Source: Motiliproteus sp. MSK22-1 (GTDB taxonomy: Bacteria > Pseudomonadota > Gammaproteobacteria > Pseudomonadales > Balneatricaceae). From it: a DNA stretch of 64,000 nucleotides. The position numbers were made by a program, and so were the translations under genes. This document shows, one piece after another, positions 9,251 through 17,574 of the stretch. Numbering within the stretch: position 1 is the first letter of the stretch; each line of letters opens with the position of its first letter. The DNA is taken from positions 1 to 64,000 of the forward strand of contig NZ_MIEQ01000084.1 of the NCBI RefSeq assembly GCF_001968815.1, in the 5' to 3' direction. The notes beneath the pieces were generated by a model. It was not told the DNA's origin. It searched no databases and was given only the letters and a program-made list of their open reading frames with translations.

Positions 9251-9597
9251 AACAAACTCCCTTTGATTATTCAGATACTAGCCATGCAGGTACTAACAGA
9301 CTACTCCTAGCTAATAGGCCAACAGATAGCGGATAACACAAAATATAAAATACAAAACAGATTGTGGGTTGTTAAGGGAGTGTAGAAGGTAGTTCTGATT
9401 TAACAAGAAAAAAAACAGCACATTTTAAAGATTGAAACAGGCAGGCTAGCGAATCCAATCCTGGGCCAGAAAGAAGATGACTCGCGCCTATGAATTTCGT
9501 CGCCAGTTGATCAATTTGAGGAGTACTCTAAAATGCTCTGATGGAGAAATCCTGATGACTGGCTCTCTTGACTTTATGGGCACGACTAGGAAACTAC
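9251..9597. other. Divergent intergenic region
   Basis: About 350 bases between the LodA-like gene and a small plus-strand gene. It is AT-rich and should hold the promoters for both, but no operator or RNA structure stands out. Confidence 0.4.
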
Positions 9598-9930
9598 ATG
9601 AAATTACCAAAGTTCTTATTATTGGCTCTATTTTCGGTAATAGCTTTACAAAGCGGTTGCGTTCCTTCAAATGTGGATCGAACGCCTTCGTACTTGCAAG
9701 ATCAATCCTTGCGAGAATCAATGTCTGAAGTCTCTTCCTGGGCAAGGAGCTTAAAAGGGAAGACCAAAGCGCAATTACTGGCTGAGATAGGTAAGGTCAG
9801 GATAAAGGAAACCAGCTGGAATTATAAGAACCATGATCTGTTGAAGATGATTGTGTATTTACCAGAATTAAATTTATACGTTTTTTTCTCGAATGAGGAA
9901 AGAATATTAACCACGTCAATTATATATTGA
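9598..9930 (+). CDS. Small exported, possibly lipid-anchored protein
   Basis: About 110 residues from ATG 9598 (MKLPKFLLLALFSVIALQSGC). The signal sequence is clear. A Cys follows at residue 21, but the lipobox is poor (Q at -3), so lipidation is uncertain. The remainder (SWARSLKGKTKAQLLAEIGK ... YVFFSNEERIL) is unrecognised. An upstream start at 9568 would add ten charged residues before the signal, so it is not favoured. Confidence 0.6.
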   Translation: MKLPKFLLLALFSVIALQSGCVPSNVDRTPSYLQDQSLRESMSEVSSWARSLKGKTKAQLLAEIGKVRIKETSWNYKNHDLLKMIVYLPELNLYVFFSNEERILTTSIIY

Positions 9931-10147
9931 AATTTTCAATGATAGGCATCACAGGGGTAGGGCTCGCTGAGAAAATGATGGACTTGTTCAGAAGTTTCTT
10001 AGGGAAAGTTATTGTACCTGTATGATCACTTGTTTGAGGTACATCGTAAGAGTGGTTGCAGAGTTATAGATTTAAAAAAATAATCTAGTATCTGAGTTTA
10101 TTTGTGCTAGGGTTTTTGGATATCTATCAGATTAAGCGGTAACTATT

Positions 10148-11008
10148 ATGGAATTTTTGGAGCCTTTATACGATAAAGCTGAGAGTTTATGGATCGGATT
10201 TGTAAAGATTTTACCCTTGTTGGGTATTGCATTAATAACACTCTTTATTACATGGATTTTCGCTAAGGTTTTATCTGGACTGTTAAAGAGATCTCTTTCC
10301 AGATCAAATATTCGACGGTCATTAGTTGAGCTTTTTGGTACTCTTCTAAAAACAGTCATCTGGTTGGTGGGTGGTTTATTAGCCATTACTATTATATTTC
10401 CCAGTCTTACTCCAGCAAAACTACTCACGGCCTTAGGCTTAGGTTCTGTTGCGGTAGGTCTTGCATTTAAAGACATTTTTGAAAACTTTTTTGCTGGAAT
10501 TCTTATCTTACTCCGAAAACCCATGCGTATAGGCGATTTTATTGAATGTGAAGGTGTAAACGGAAAAGTCGAACATATCTCTATACGTGAGACATATCTG
10601 CGCAAAACTGATGATCAACTGGTACTGATTCCAAATAGTTTTTTGTTTAAGAACCCCGTTTCAGTTCTTACAGATAAAGATTTAAGACGGTTCGATATTA
10701 TCGTAGGTGTTGCTTATGGTGAGGACATAGACAAAGCTCGTTCTATCATCGAAGAATCCATGAAAGCGATTGATGTGGTTGAGCAGGACAAACCTATCGA
10801 GGTTTATGCAAGAGAGTTCAATTCGTCGTCAATTGACTTCACAGTACGCTGGTGGTCTGAGTCGAGTCCTCTCGGTATGCATAAAAGCCGGGATAAAGTT
10901 GTTACCGCGATTAAAGCGGCACTTGATAATGAGAATATTGAAATTCCATTCCCTTACCGAACGCTTACGTTTAAAGAGCCTCTCTCAATTAAGCACCACT
11001 CTGGATAA
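10148..11008 (+). CDS. Small-conductance mechanosensitive channel, MscS family
   Basis: 286 residues, close to E. coli MscS. Two hydrophobic N-terminal helices (about 18-40 and 65-90) are followed by the pore helix LTALGLGSVAVGLAFKDIFENFFAGILILL (split here only by its Gly/Ala packing), then the beta domain FKDP/RIGDFIECEGVNGKVEHISIRETYLRK. It should open on membrane tension and release solutes during hypo-osmotic shock. A PsiE-like membrane protein follows 200 bases downstream on the same strand. Confidence 0.93.
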   Translation: MEFLEPLYDKAESLWIGFVKILPLLGIALITLFITWIFAKVLSGLLKRSLSRSNIRRSLVELFGTLLKTVIWLVGGLLAITIIFPSLTPAKLLTALGLGSVAVGLAFKDIFENFFAGILILLRKPMRIGDFIECEGVNGKVEHISIRETYLRKTDDQLVLIPNSFLFKNPVSVLTDKDLRRFDIIVGVAYGEDIDKARSIIEESMKAIDVVEQDKPIEVYAREFNSSSIDFTVRWWSESSPLGMHKSRDKVVTAIKAALDNENIEIPFPYRTLTFKEPLSIKHHSG

Positions 11009-11214
11009 ATCGACTCGAACAGGAAAATGGTTTTGTGATGAAATTGCGTTCGCAGTAGAAGGAGAGCGTTGTATTGCTAGACTAGCCAGCTGTTTGTGCC
11101 AGAATAGCTGTCAGCAAGATGTAGAAGGGATCAATGAGCTGTACTGCATCAAGCAGACCAGGCTGGAAAGCCCTAAGACAGAGATTTTCTAATAAATCAA
11201 CTATAGTGAGAAGC

Positions 11215-11661
11215 ATGAGACACGAAGAGATACCTGAGGATCATACGGATCCTTTAATAAGAGTATTGCACCGCGCGATTAGAGTGGCGGTAAAAGCATT
11301 AGCTGTTCTAATGGTTATGGTCATATTCTGGAGCATTGCCGATGTCGTGTACGTTTTATATGAAAAATTAAAAACACCACCTTATTTCTTGCTTGACGTT
11401 GGCGATATACTTGAGACTTTCGCCGCTTTTATGGCGGTTTTAATCGCAATAGAGATATTCACTAATATCAGGCTGTATCTCGGTACAAATATTATTCCAG
11501 TGCAACTGGTAATCGCGACAGCACTGATGGCTGTTGCCCGAAAGGTAATCGTTCTGGATTTAAAAGAGGTTACCGCAGAACATATTGTTGGCATTGCATT
11601 GGTCACCATTGCGTTGGGGGTTTCCTACTGGCTAGTACAGGTAAAAGCATCTGGTAAATAG
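11215..11661 (+). CDS. PsiE-family inner-membrane protein
   Basis: 148 residues from ATG 11215. Four hydrophobic segments are seen, with the PsiE-type features LDVGDILETFAAFMAVLIAIEIF, a central IIPVQLVIATALMAVARKVIVLD and a C-terminal TM. PsiE is induced by phosphate starvation in E. coli; its biochemical role is not known. The open frame extends upstream to 11134 but that part has no family similarity. Possibly co-transcribed with the MscS gene. Confidence 0.82.
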   Translation: MRHEEIPEDHTDPLIRVLHRAIRVAVKALAVLMVMVIFWSIADVVYVLYEKLKTPPYFLLDVGDILETFAAFMAVLIAIEIFTNIRLYLGTNIIPVQLVIATALMAVARKVIVLDLKEVTAEHIVGIALVTIALGVSYWLVQVKASGK

Positions 11662-11956
11662 AAGTGGAGAATCTAAAATTCCTGATCAAACCTCTTGCGG
11701 CTCTGGCGCTGAGTAGCACCACTGCTTAGCTTTATAAGAGCCTTGAAGCCTGATCAGGATGCTTATGAACAGGTCCATTCGACCTCTTAAGCCGTAGTAC
11801 CTGCTGTTCCAAATCCCACGTTTATTTTATTCCCGGCTATGGATAAGCTGATCCAGGTTGCTGCGATAAATTTATTTACTCGTATCCGGTCGATCAGTTA
11901 GGCTGCGTAACATTATTGGAACAGCGGAATAATAGCCATATCAGGAGTGAGTGTAG
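11662..11956. other. Intergenic region
   Basis: Nearly 300 bases without a convincing gene. Short frames with stop codons are present; no recognisable remnant. Confidence 0.4.
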
Positions 11957-12298
11957 TTGAGCGGACAAATTGATGACTTCATCGCAATGAATAAAAAGGG
12001 TCTTGTATTGGAGTTATGCGAAAAGTACTACGCTGAAAATGTATTAATGCTTAGTAATGGTGAGGTCTTTGCCCAGTCCATGAGGGAAGCTTATGACAAG
12101 CAGAAAGGGTATGTGGACTCAGTACAGAGCTTTGATGTCAGTCTGGTATCAAAAAAACTGGAAAATAATGTGTCTGAACTTGTATTTCACTACAAAATGA
12201 CCACTAAAGAAGGTAAGTCCATGGAGTACACCGGTAAACATGTTCAGACTTGGGAAAACGAGAAGATAATAAAAGAAGAATACAGTAATGTCGAATAA
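11957..12298 (+). CDS. SnoaL/NTF2-like small protein
   Basis: 113 residues. The pattern IDDFIAMNKKGLVLELCEKYYAENVLMLSNGEVFAQ...REAYDKQKGYVDSV...KHVQTWENEKIIKEEY fits the SnoaL-like alpha+beta barrel. TTG 11957 is taken as the start because AGGAG lies 10 bases upstream and the conserved N-terminal helix begins there; ATG 11987 would remove part of it. Members are often enzymes or binding proteins of unknown substrate. Confidence 0.7.
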   Translation: MSGQIDDFIAMNKKGLVLELCEKYYAENVLMLSNGEVFAQSMREAYDKQKGYVDSVQSFDVSLVSKKLENNVSELVFHYKMTTKEGKSMEYTGKHVQTWENEKIIKEEYSNVE

Positions 12299-12368
12299 GT
12301 CTGATTATGTTGACTGGTATAAATGTGTAATCAGAGTTTTTAGTTGTTAATTACTAATAGAGAACATA

Positions 12369-12848
12369 ATGAATAATTCAATCGGTTTTATGGTAAAAAC
12401 AGTTATTGCAAAGTTATTTACGTTAATTTTTCTGGGGTTGGCCATTGCGATTATATTCTCGTTAATCAGTACTGTTATAGAGGGCATCATCGCTGGAACT
12501 GATGTCATGCAGATTTTTTTAAGCGGTATAAATACAGGCATTATTGCTCTGGCTGTTTTTGAGCTGGCTTTGGTTATTAATAAAGAATACGCGGTTCATA
12601 AAGAGGATGACGAAGATGAAGATGCGGTTGCGAGTTTAAGGAGGACCGTTCCACGGTTTATCGGTACTGTTTGTGTCGCGTTGTCTCTTGAAGGGCTGAT
12701 TATGGTTATCAAGTATAGCCAGCTGGAATTGGCTGGGAATCTGTATTATCCAGTCGCCATTATTTCCAGTACCGCTTTACTGTTGTCGGCGTTAGGCTTG
12801 TTCTTGCATCTGACACGTAAAGAAAACCCATCACCTAAAGAGCCGTAA
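12369..12848 (+). CDS. Four-helix integral membrane protein, unknown function
   Basis: 159 residues with about four membrane spans (roughly 10-38, 48-67, 97-115, 128-148) and an acidic cytoplasmic loop (HKEDDEDEDAVASLRR) between spans 2 and 3. No motif that I can name. ATG 12369 follows the SnoaL-like gene by 70 bases, so the two may be co-transcribed. Confidence 0.75.
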   Translation: MNNSIGFMVKTVIAKLFTLIFLGLAIAIIFSLISTVIEGIIAGTDVMQIFLSGINTGIIALAVFELALVINKEYAVHKEDDEDEDAVASLRRTVPRFIGTVCVALSLEGLIMVIKYSQLELAGNLYYPVAIISSTALLLSALGLFLHLTRKENPSPKEP

Positions 12849-13047
12849 GGAGTCTGTAGGCCAGTCTCTTGGGCTCGTATTTCGAAGTTTTCTGAGCGAT
12901 TACGAGTCCGTTTTTCATTCCTGATATTAAGCTATGCTGTCAGAGGAGGAGCTGCTTAAGCGGTCATTGGATAGTTTTTGTGGGACCCGTTTCAAACGGC
13001 CCGAATCCGTTATTGTAGCTGACATAGGTTATATAGAGGGATTTGAA

Positions 13048-13521
13048 ATGAGTAATGCTAAGTACGTAACCAATCTGGATGCGGCGACTTTCCAGTCCAA
13101 AGGTGATGGTGCTAAGTTTGAATATGGGTATTCTCGTATTGGTACTGCAATTGGCCTGAAAAAGCTTGGCTGTGGCCTATTTGTTGTTCCCCCCGGAAAG
13201 TGTGCTTTTCCGTACCATGCCCATTCAAGCATAGAAGAAATGTGTATCCTGCTGGAGGGGGAAGGAACCTTACGCCAGAATAATATTGAGCAGTCAATTC
13301 GGGCTGGCGACGTGATAGCGTCAAAAATCACGGAGGCTCACCAGATAATAAACACATCGGACCAAGATCTCAGGTATCTCGTTATATCGAACAACGAACC
13401 AGTAGACGTTGTGCATTACCCGGATTCAGATAAAATTCTGGCCGCCTCAATGGTGTTTGATGAACCAATTCTACATATCACACGCCGAAGCGCGGGAACT
13501 GATTACTATGATGGGGAATGA
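13048..13521 (+). CDS. Cupin-domain protein
   Basis: About 157 residues from ATG 13048, chosen because AGAGGG lies 7 bases upstream. The cupin signature is clear: PPGKCAFPYHAHSSIEEMCILLEGEG with HxH and Glu metal ligands, then RAGDVIASKITEAHQIIN with the third His. Probable metal-binding beta-barrel; such small cupins include isomerases, dioxygenases and sugar-binding proteins, so the reaction cannot be named. Confidence 0.85.
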   Translation: MSNAKYVTNLDAATFQSKGDGAKFEYGYSRIGTAIGLKKLGCGLFVVPPGKCAFPYHAHSSIEEMCILLEGEGTLRQNNIEQSIRAGDVIASKITEAHQIINTSDQDLRYLVISNNEPVDVVHYPDSDKILAASMVFDEPILHITRRSAGTDYYDGE

Positions 13522-13615
13522 TATTCGGTGTTAGGAGCTAGTGTTTTTCCTGGCGTTGGTATGCTTCAGACTAAGGCGCCTCTTAAGGTGTTGATCCCTG
13601 ATCGAAGGGGTCGAT

Positions 13616-14122
13616 ATGCAAGATAGTGATGATGAAAAAATCAGACTGGAGCATCAGGCCGCCAAGCTCTTTATGCGTTGGTACGAACATGATACCGGTC
13701 GGCGTATAAGGCATATCTGGCATAACCGACCAATTAAGCCGGATGTCTCCTGTCAGTTTGAAGGCGACAGGCTGGATATTGAAATAGCTCACCTATATGG
13801 TAGTGAACAAGAGGCTATGAAAATCCTTGGCCGTGATCTAAGTGATAAAACCCGGCAAGAGCTGCGAGATCTGGAAAAAGAATCAGATCATCACACCCGG
13901 TTGATTAATTCTCTTAACCGCATATTGAATAATAAATCATTCAAACGCTATAAAACCAAACGTGTATGGTTGGTTATTCGTAATGCTCACCCGGCCTGGA
14001 GTTCGGATGAAATCATGGCGTTGCAGCACCGAATCGATGTTCCTGCTGCCCACTCTTTCGAACAAATCTGGATGGTGGGTGATATGGAAGGTAAAAGCGG
14101 TATTGTCCAGCTGTATCCTTAG
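13616..14122 (+). CDS. Hypothetical protein with PD-(D/E)XK-like pattern
   Basis: 168 residues from ATG 13616 (AAGGGG 5 bases upstream). Contains RPIKPDVSCQFEGDRLDIEIAHL, an arrangement (PD, then about 12 residues, D-x-E-x-A) reminiscent of PD-(D/E)XK nucleases, preceded by a helix with E13/H14. A long charged helix follows (KILGRDLSDKTRQELRDLEKE). The lysine normally expected is replaced by Ala, so activity is doubtful. Otherwise unrecognised. Confidence 0.6.
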   Translation: MQDSDDEKIRLEHQAAKLFMRWYEHDTGRRIRHIWHNRPIKPDVSCQFEGDRLDIEIAHLYGSEQEAMKILGRDLSDKTRQELRDLEKESDHHTRLINSLNRILNNKSFKRYKTKRVWLVIRNAHPAWSSDEIMALQHRIDVPAAHSFEQIWMVGDMEGKSGIVQLYP

Positions 14123-14193
14123 ATAGGTTATCTGAATTAGCTCAGACTAGATCGGACCCTCTGATCAGGATCCGACCCACATCCTGCTGCTAA

Positions 14194-15315
14194 CTAACTA
14201 CTCATAGCTAACTCCTGTTTGTGCCCTTGATGCAACAGCCCGTAAACTCCGTTACGAATCGTATTTGCCTCTTCATCAGTAAGTGTCCGTTCCATATGTC
14301 GCAGAGTGACTTGCAAGAGAAGATTCTTTTGTCCTGCTAACATCCCCATCCGTTTATGGGCTGAGGGGGGTAAATCACCGTAGGCCGTTTCTGACTTAAT
14401 GCAGAGGCTTTCTACACATTCAGCTTCAGGCAGGTGGCTGCGAATAGTATCTCCGATAATTTCTTCGTTGAGTGTTTCCGAAGTACAAAGAGAAATATCC
14501 CGAACAATTGCGGGTAATGTCGACACGGGTTTGTATGCTTCAAGGTCGTTCATTTGACTTCGTATTCTGGGCTCCTGGCTGCGTAGTAAACGAATATCGG
14601 GAATGTTTTTACGTAGCAGCATTAATCGATCCAGGCCCAGTCCCATGGCCAATCCCGAATGTTGATTAAGTTGCGCTTGCCTGAGAATCTTCCTTGCTGC
14701 AATTCCGCATTCTCCCACTTCAACCCATTCGTCGTGCCACAGCACATCGATCTGCAGCCCTTGTTCCGTGTATGGGTGAGGAGAGTGAGTAATACGCCAC
14801 TGCATATCTGGTAACGCCACTTCCATGACTGTCGCGATCATTTCCAGTAATTGCTCCCGGGTTACCATAGGGATTTTTTTCTTATCGACTATGCGCCATA
14901 GGTCCAGTTGGTGAGGTTCTCCGCAATGCAGACGATCAATACTATCCCGTCTATAAACTAATCCGGGCAGAATCAAAAGCAGGTCCTGTGGTGGATCTAT
15001 CCTCAGTCCATCCAATATATCGGGAATAGCGGCTGATGTTTGTGTCCGCAGAATCAACTTTTCAGTGATATAGCGGGTATAGCGTGCATCCCGGGCGGCC
15101 CCTTCAGCTGGGTAGCCCAAACGGTCATAGTTGTTTTCCAAAGGTACGACGGGGCTTGTCCGTAAAAGTTGTTTCGAGCATCTCCACTTTTTCGCTAGTG
15201 CCAGGTGGATCTCCTCAAGTAACTGTTGCATACCATGATGTTGCTGACGAGGGTCGGTTAGGTCGGAAATGGATAGAGCGTTAGAAAGGGCTTGTTTAGA
15301 TAACAAATTTGTCAT
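14194..15315 (-). CDS. srmL: PheS-like single-chain ligase with FDX-ACB domain
   Basis: 373 residues from ATG 15315 (AGGAG upstream). Class II aminoacyl-tRNA synthetase motifs of the PheS type are seen: motif 2 GLVYRRDSIDRLHCGEPHQLD (118-138, in two parts) and motif 3 GLAMGLGLDRLMLLRKNIPDIR (221-242, in two parts). Residues about 262-362 form a ferredoxin-fold anticodon-binding domain as at the end of PheT. The layout resembles mitochondrial PheRS, but it is a bacterial paralogue; I recall the informal name PheS-related mystery ligase (SrmL), not verified here. Substrate unknown. It sits behind a terminator and a short leader ORF. Confidence 0.8.
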   Translation of the reverse strand: MTNLLSKQALSNALSISDLTDPRQQHHGMQQLLEEIHLALAKKWRCSKQLLRTSPVVPLENNYDRLGYPAEGAARDARYTRYITEKLILRTQTSAAIPDILDGLRIDPPQDLLLILPGLVYRRDSIDRLHCGEPHQLDLWRIVDKKKIPMVTREQLLEMIATVMEVALPDMQWRITHSPHPYTEQGLQIDVLWHDEWVEVGECGIAARKILRQAQLNQHSGLAMGLGLDRLMLLRKNIPDIRLLRSQEPRIRSQMNDLEAYKPVSTLPAIVRDISLCTSETLNEEIIGDTIRSHLPEAECVESLCIKSETAYGDLPPSAHKRMGMLAGQKNLLLQVTLRHMERTLTDEEANTIRNGVYGLLHQGHKQELAMSS

Positions 15316-15401
15316 GAGTTGATTTCTCCTAAAAAAATAGAGCGGAAAAATCAGGTGCCTTGAAGCTGGTTCAATTGAAATCCAGAATCTGAACACCATA
15401 A

Positions 15402-15432
15402 GCAAAAACCCCCGGGTGATAGCCCGGGGGTT
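15402..15432 (-). terminator. Intrinsic terminator between leader ORF and PheS-like ligase
   Basis: On the minus strand AACCCCCGGG, a 6-base loop and CCCGGGGGTT form a perfect 10-bp stem followed by a T run. It lies 22 bases after the stop of the leader ORF and about 87 bases before the ligase start, so it would stop transcription before the ligase unless relieved. Confidence 0.88.
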
Positions 15433-15454
15433 CCGCTAAATCAAGGTGTACAAA

Positions 15455-15532
15455 TCACCAGCCGCCCGTGCCGTAAACTCCCCGGGGGCGACTAAATCGA
15501 TTCATGCGGTGACTTGCTAAGTAGATATTCAT
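15455..15532 (-). CDS. 25-codon leader or precursor peptide ending GVYGTGGW
   Basis: ATG 15532 opens a 25-residue frame; an internal ATG at codon 10 gives MNRFSRPRGVYGTGGW. It ends just before the terminator that precedes the PheS-like ligase. No good ribosome site is seen at either ATG. It is not rich in Phe, unlike the classical pheST leader. Its codons for RPRG contain CCCCCGGGG (15480-15488), which can pair perfectly with either arm of the terminator, as expected of an attenuator. It could instead be a small functional peptide acted on by the ligase. Confidence 0.55.
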   Translation of the reverse strand: MNIYLASHRMNRFSRPRGVYGTGGW

Positions 15533-15765
15533 AAGGGAAAAACTAACAGACGGAAGTACTGATGTCCATGATCGATTCCGGGTAATAGATAATTTATCGG
15601 TGGTGGAGGATTCAGATCTTTGCAGGCTCGTTCTTACCAATTGTCCTTATCCCTTTTGCTGTTGAATTGAAATGTAGCAAGATCCGGTTCGAAGGTTTAC
15701 CCCTTTAACCTCAGAATGAAGTCAAAGGAAATTACAGCAGCAGTCATAAACTGAGGAAAGATGAC

Positions 15766-16593
15766 GTGGAATTATTGTCTAACAAAGTAAGTTCTAATAA
15801 AAAGCTTTCTGATAAAAACATATCCAATAAGGGTCTATCCAACAAAGTTGCAATTGTGACGGGAGCCAGCTCAGGTATAGGTTATGAGACAGCAAGGTTG
15901 TTTGCTCAACAGGGAGCAAAAGTTGTAGTTGCGGCCCGGCGCCAACATGAGTTGGAGCAGTTGGTCGACGAAATATCAGACATGGGAGGGCAGGCAAAGG
16001 CACTTTGTGGTGATGTGACGGATGAATTACTTGCCAAAGAACTTGTGCAGATGGCAGTGCAGCATTTTGGTGGTTTAGATGTTGGGTTTAACAATGCCGG
16101 TACGCTGGGAGCTACAGGAACCCCATCAGCTGATCTGGCGCTAACCGACTGGGAATTTACTCTTAGTCACAATTTAACCAGTGCTTTTTTGGGAGCTAAA
16201 TATCAGCTGCCTGCCATGATACAGTCAGGAGGCGGTTCGATAATCTTTACCTCATCCTTTGTCGGGCATACCGTGGGAATGCCTCAAATGGCGGCATATG
16301 CGGCGAGTAAGTCTGGTCTTATTGGACTGACACAGTCGCTTGCCGTTGAATATGGTTCAATGAATATCAGGGTTAATGCCTTGCTTCCTGGTGGGACTGA
16401 TACCGCAATGAGCCAGAGTTTTGCGACGACACCGGAATTAGTGGAGTTCGTAAAAAGTATACATGCTCTGAAGCGAATGGCTTTGCCGCAAGAAATAGCG
16501 CAGTCTGCGCTGTATCTTGCTTCAGACGCATCCAGCTTTACAACAGGGTCTGCTCTGTTGGCTGATGGTGGTGCTTCTATCTGTAAAACGTAA
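15766..16593 (+). CDS. Short-chain dehydrogenase/reductase with SNK-repeat N-terminus
   Basis: 275 residues. Classical SDR: nucleotide motif TGASSGIG, NNAG, catalytic Ser (SIIFTSS) and YAASK, with a C-terminal LLADGG. Unusually, about 27 residues precede the fold and consist of degenerate (L/I)S(N/D)K units (LSNKVSSNKKLSDKNISNKG). GTG 15766 is the start, after GAGGAAAG; no later start codon fits, so the repeat is translated. Substrate unknown. It is followed 38 bases later by the Ada-like gene. Confidence 0.9.
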   Translation: MELLSNKVSSNKKLSDKNISNKGLSNKVAIVTGASSGIGYETARLFAQQGAKVVVAARRQHELEQLVDEISDMGGQAKALCGDVTDELLAKELVQMAVQHFGGLDVGFNNAGTLGATGTPSADLALTDWEFTLSHNLTSAFLGAKYQLPAMIQSGGGSIIFTSSFVGHTVGMPQMAAYAASKSGLIGLTQSLAVEYGSMNIRVNALLPGGTDTAMSQSFATTPELVEFVKSIHALKRMALPQEIAQSALYLASDASSFTTGSALLADGGASICKT

Positions 16594-16631
16594 AACACGA
16601 ACCGAAAAAAAGCTCGGAGTTTTGGGCCGCT

Positions 16632-17465
16632 ATGACTGACTACGACAGGATTGCAAAGGCTATCCGCTATATTGAAGAACATGTAGGAGAGCAGCCAAAC
16701 CTGGATCAGGTGGCTGCTCATGTGCATTTGAGTCCATTCCATTTCCAACGAATTTTTAGTCGTTGGGCAGGGGTTACTCCTAAGCGTTTTTTACAAGTGT
16801 TGACGCTGGAAAGAGCCAAGATGTTGCTAAAAGTTCATGACATGTCAGTACTTGATGTCTGCTATGAAACAGGGCTAAGCAGTGGCTCGCGACTCTACGA
16901 CCATTTTGTTCAGATTGAGGCCGTTACCCCGTCAGAGTTTAAAAGTGCTGGTGTTGGTTTAACCCTTTTATATGGTATTGCCTCGACTCCGTTTGGTGCT
17001 GCTTTTATCGCGGTTACGACTAAGGGTATTTGTAAGTTTAGTTTTGTTGATGAGGAATCAATGTCTGATAGGTTACATATCTTACAATCGGAGTGGCCTC
17101 AGGCAGAGCTGATTGAAGACCAACCAGAGATTGCTTCTATAGTGGACAAGATGTTTTATCAGGATGCTAGTGCGGCAAAGCCTTTGTCCCTGTTAGTACG
17201 AGGTACAAATTTTCAGGTGAGTGTTTGGCAGGCGCTACTTAGCATTCCTCCAGGTAAAGTAACTTCCTATGGTGATATCGCCAGGGCAATCGGTAAACCA
17301 AAGGCTGCACGTGCTGTGGGTACGGCAATCGGATCAAATCCAATTGCTTTTATGATTCCCTGTCATCGAGTTATTCAGAAAACAGGGGATCTTGGCGGCT
17401 ATCGCTGGGGGGAAATACGAAAGCATGCGATGTTGACACGAGAGTCTGCGATATACGACAGTTAG
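16632..17465 (+). CDS. AraC-type regulator fused to O6-methylguanine-DNA methyltransferase
   Basis: 277 residues. Residues 1-103 form an AraC/XylS helix-turn-helix pair (YIEEHVGEQPNLDQVAAHVHLSP...). Residues about 108-272 are a methylguanine methyltransferase with the acceptor motif PCHR (Cys244) and the GTAIGSNP segment. This is E. coli Ada without the N-terminal zinc domain that takes methyl from phosphotriesters. It should repair O6-alkylguanine by suicide transfer; whether it still acts as an inducible activator is unclear. Confidence 0.93.
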   Translation: MTDYDRIAKAIRYIEEHVGEQPNLDQVAAHVHLSPFHFQRIFSRWAGVTPKRFLQVLTLERAKMLLKVHDMSVLDVCYETGLSSGSRLYDHFVQIEAVTPSEFKSAGVGLTLLYGIASTPFGAAFIAVTTKGICKFSFVDEESMSDRLHILQSEWPQAELIEDQPEIASIVDKMFYQDASAAKPLSLLVRGTNFQVSVWQALLSIPPGKVTSYGDIARAIGKPKAARAVGTAIGSNPIAFMIPCHRVIQKTGDLGGYRWGEIRKHAMLTRESAIYDS

Positions 17466-17574
17466 TGAAGGGTTCTCCCGTAAGGTCCTTTAGTTTTTGA
17501 AAAAACCAGCTATCACTGATTATCCGTTTTATCTTTGGCGGATGTATCCCGATAAAGTCTTAACTTACTGGAGT

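Noticed and set aside
10770-11192. 140-residue frame overlapping mscS
   Set aside because: Overlaps the MscS coding region in another frame and shows no domain.
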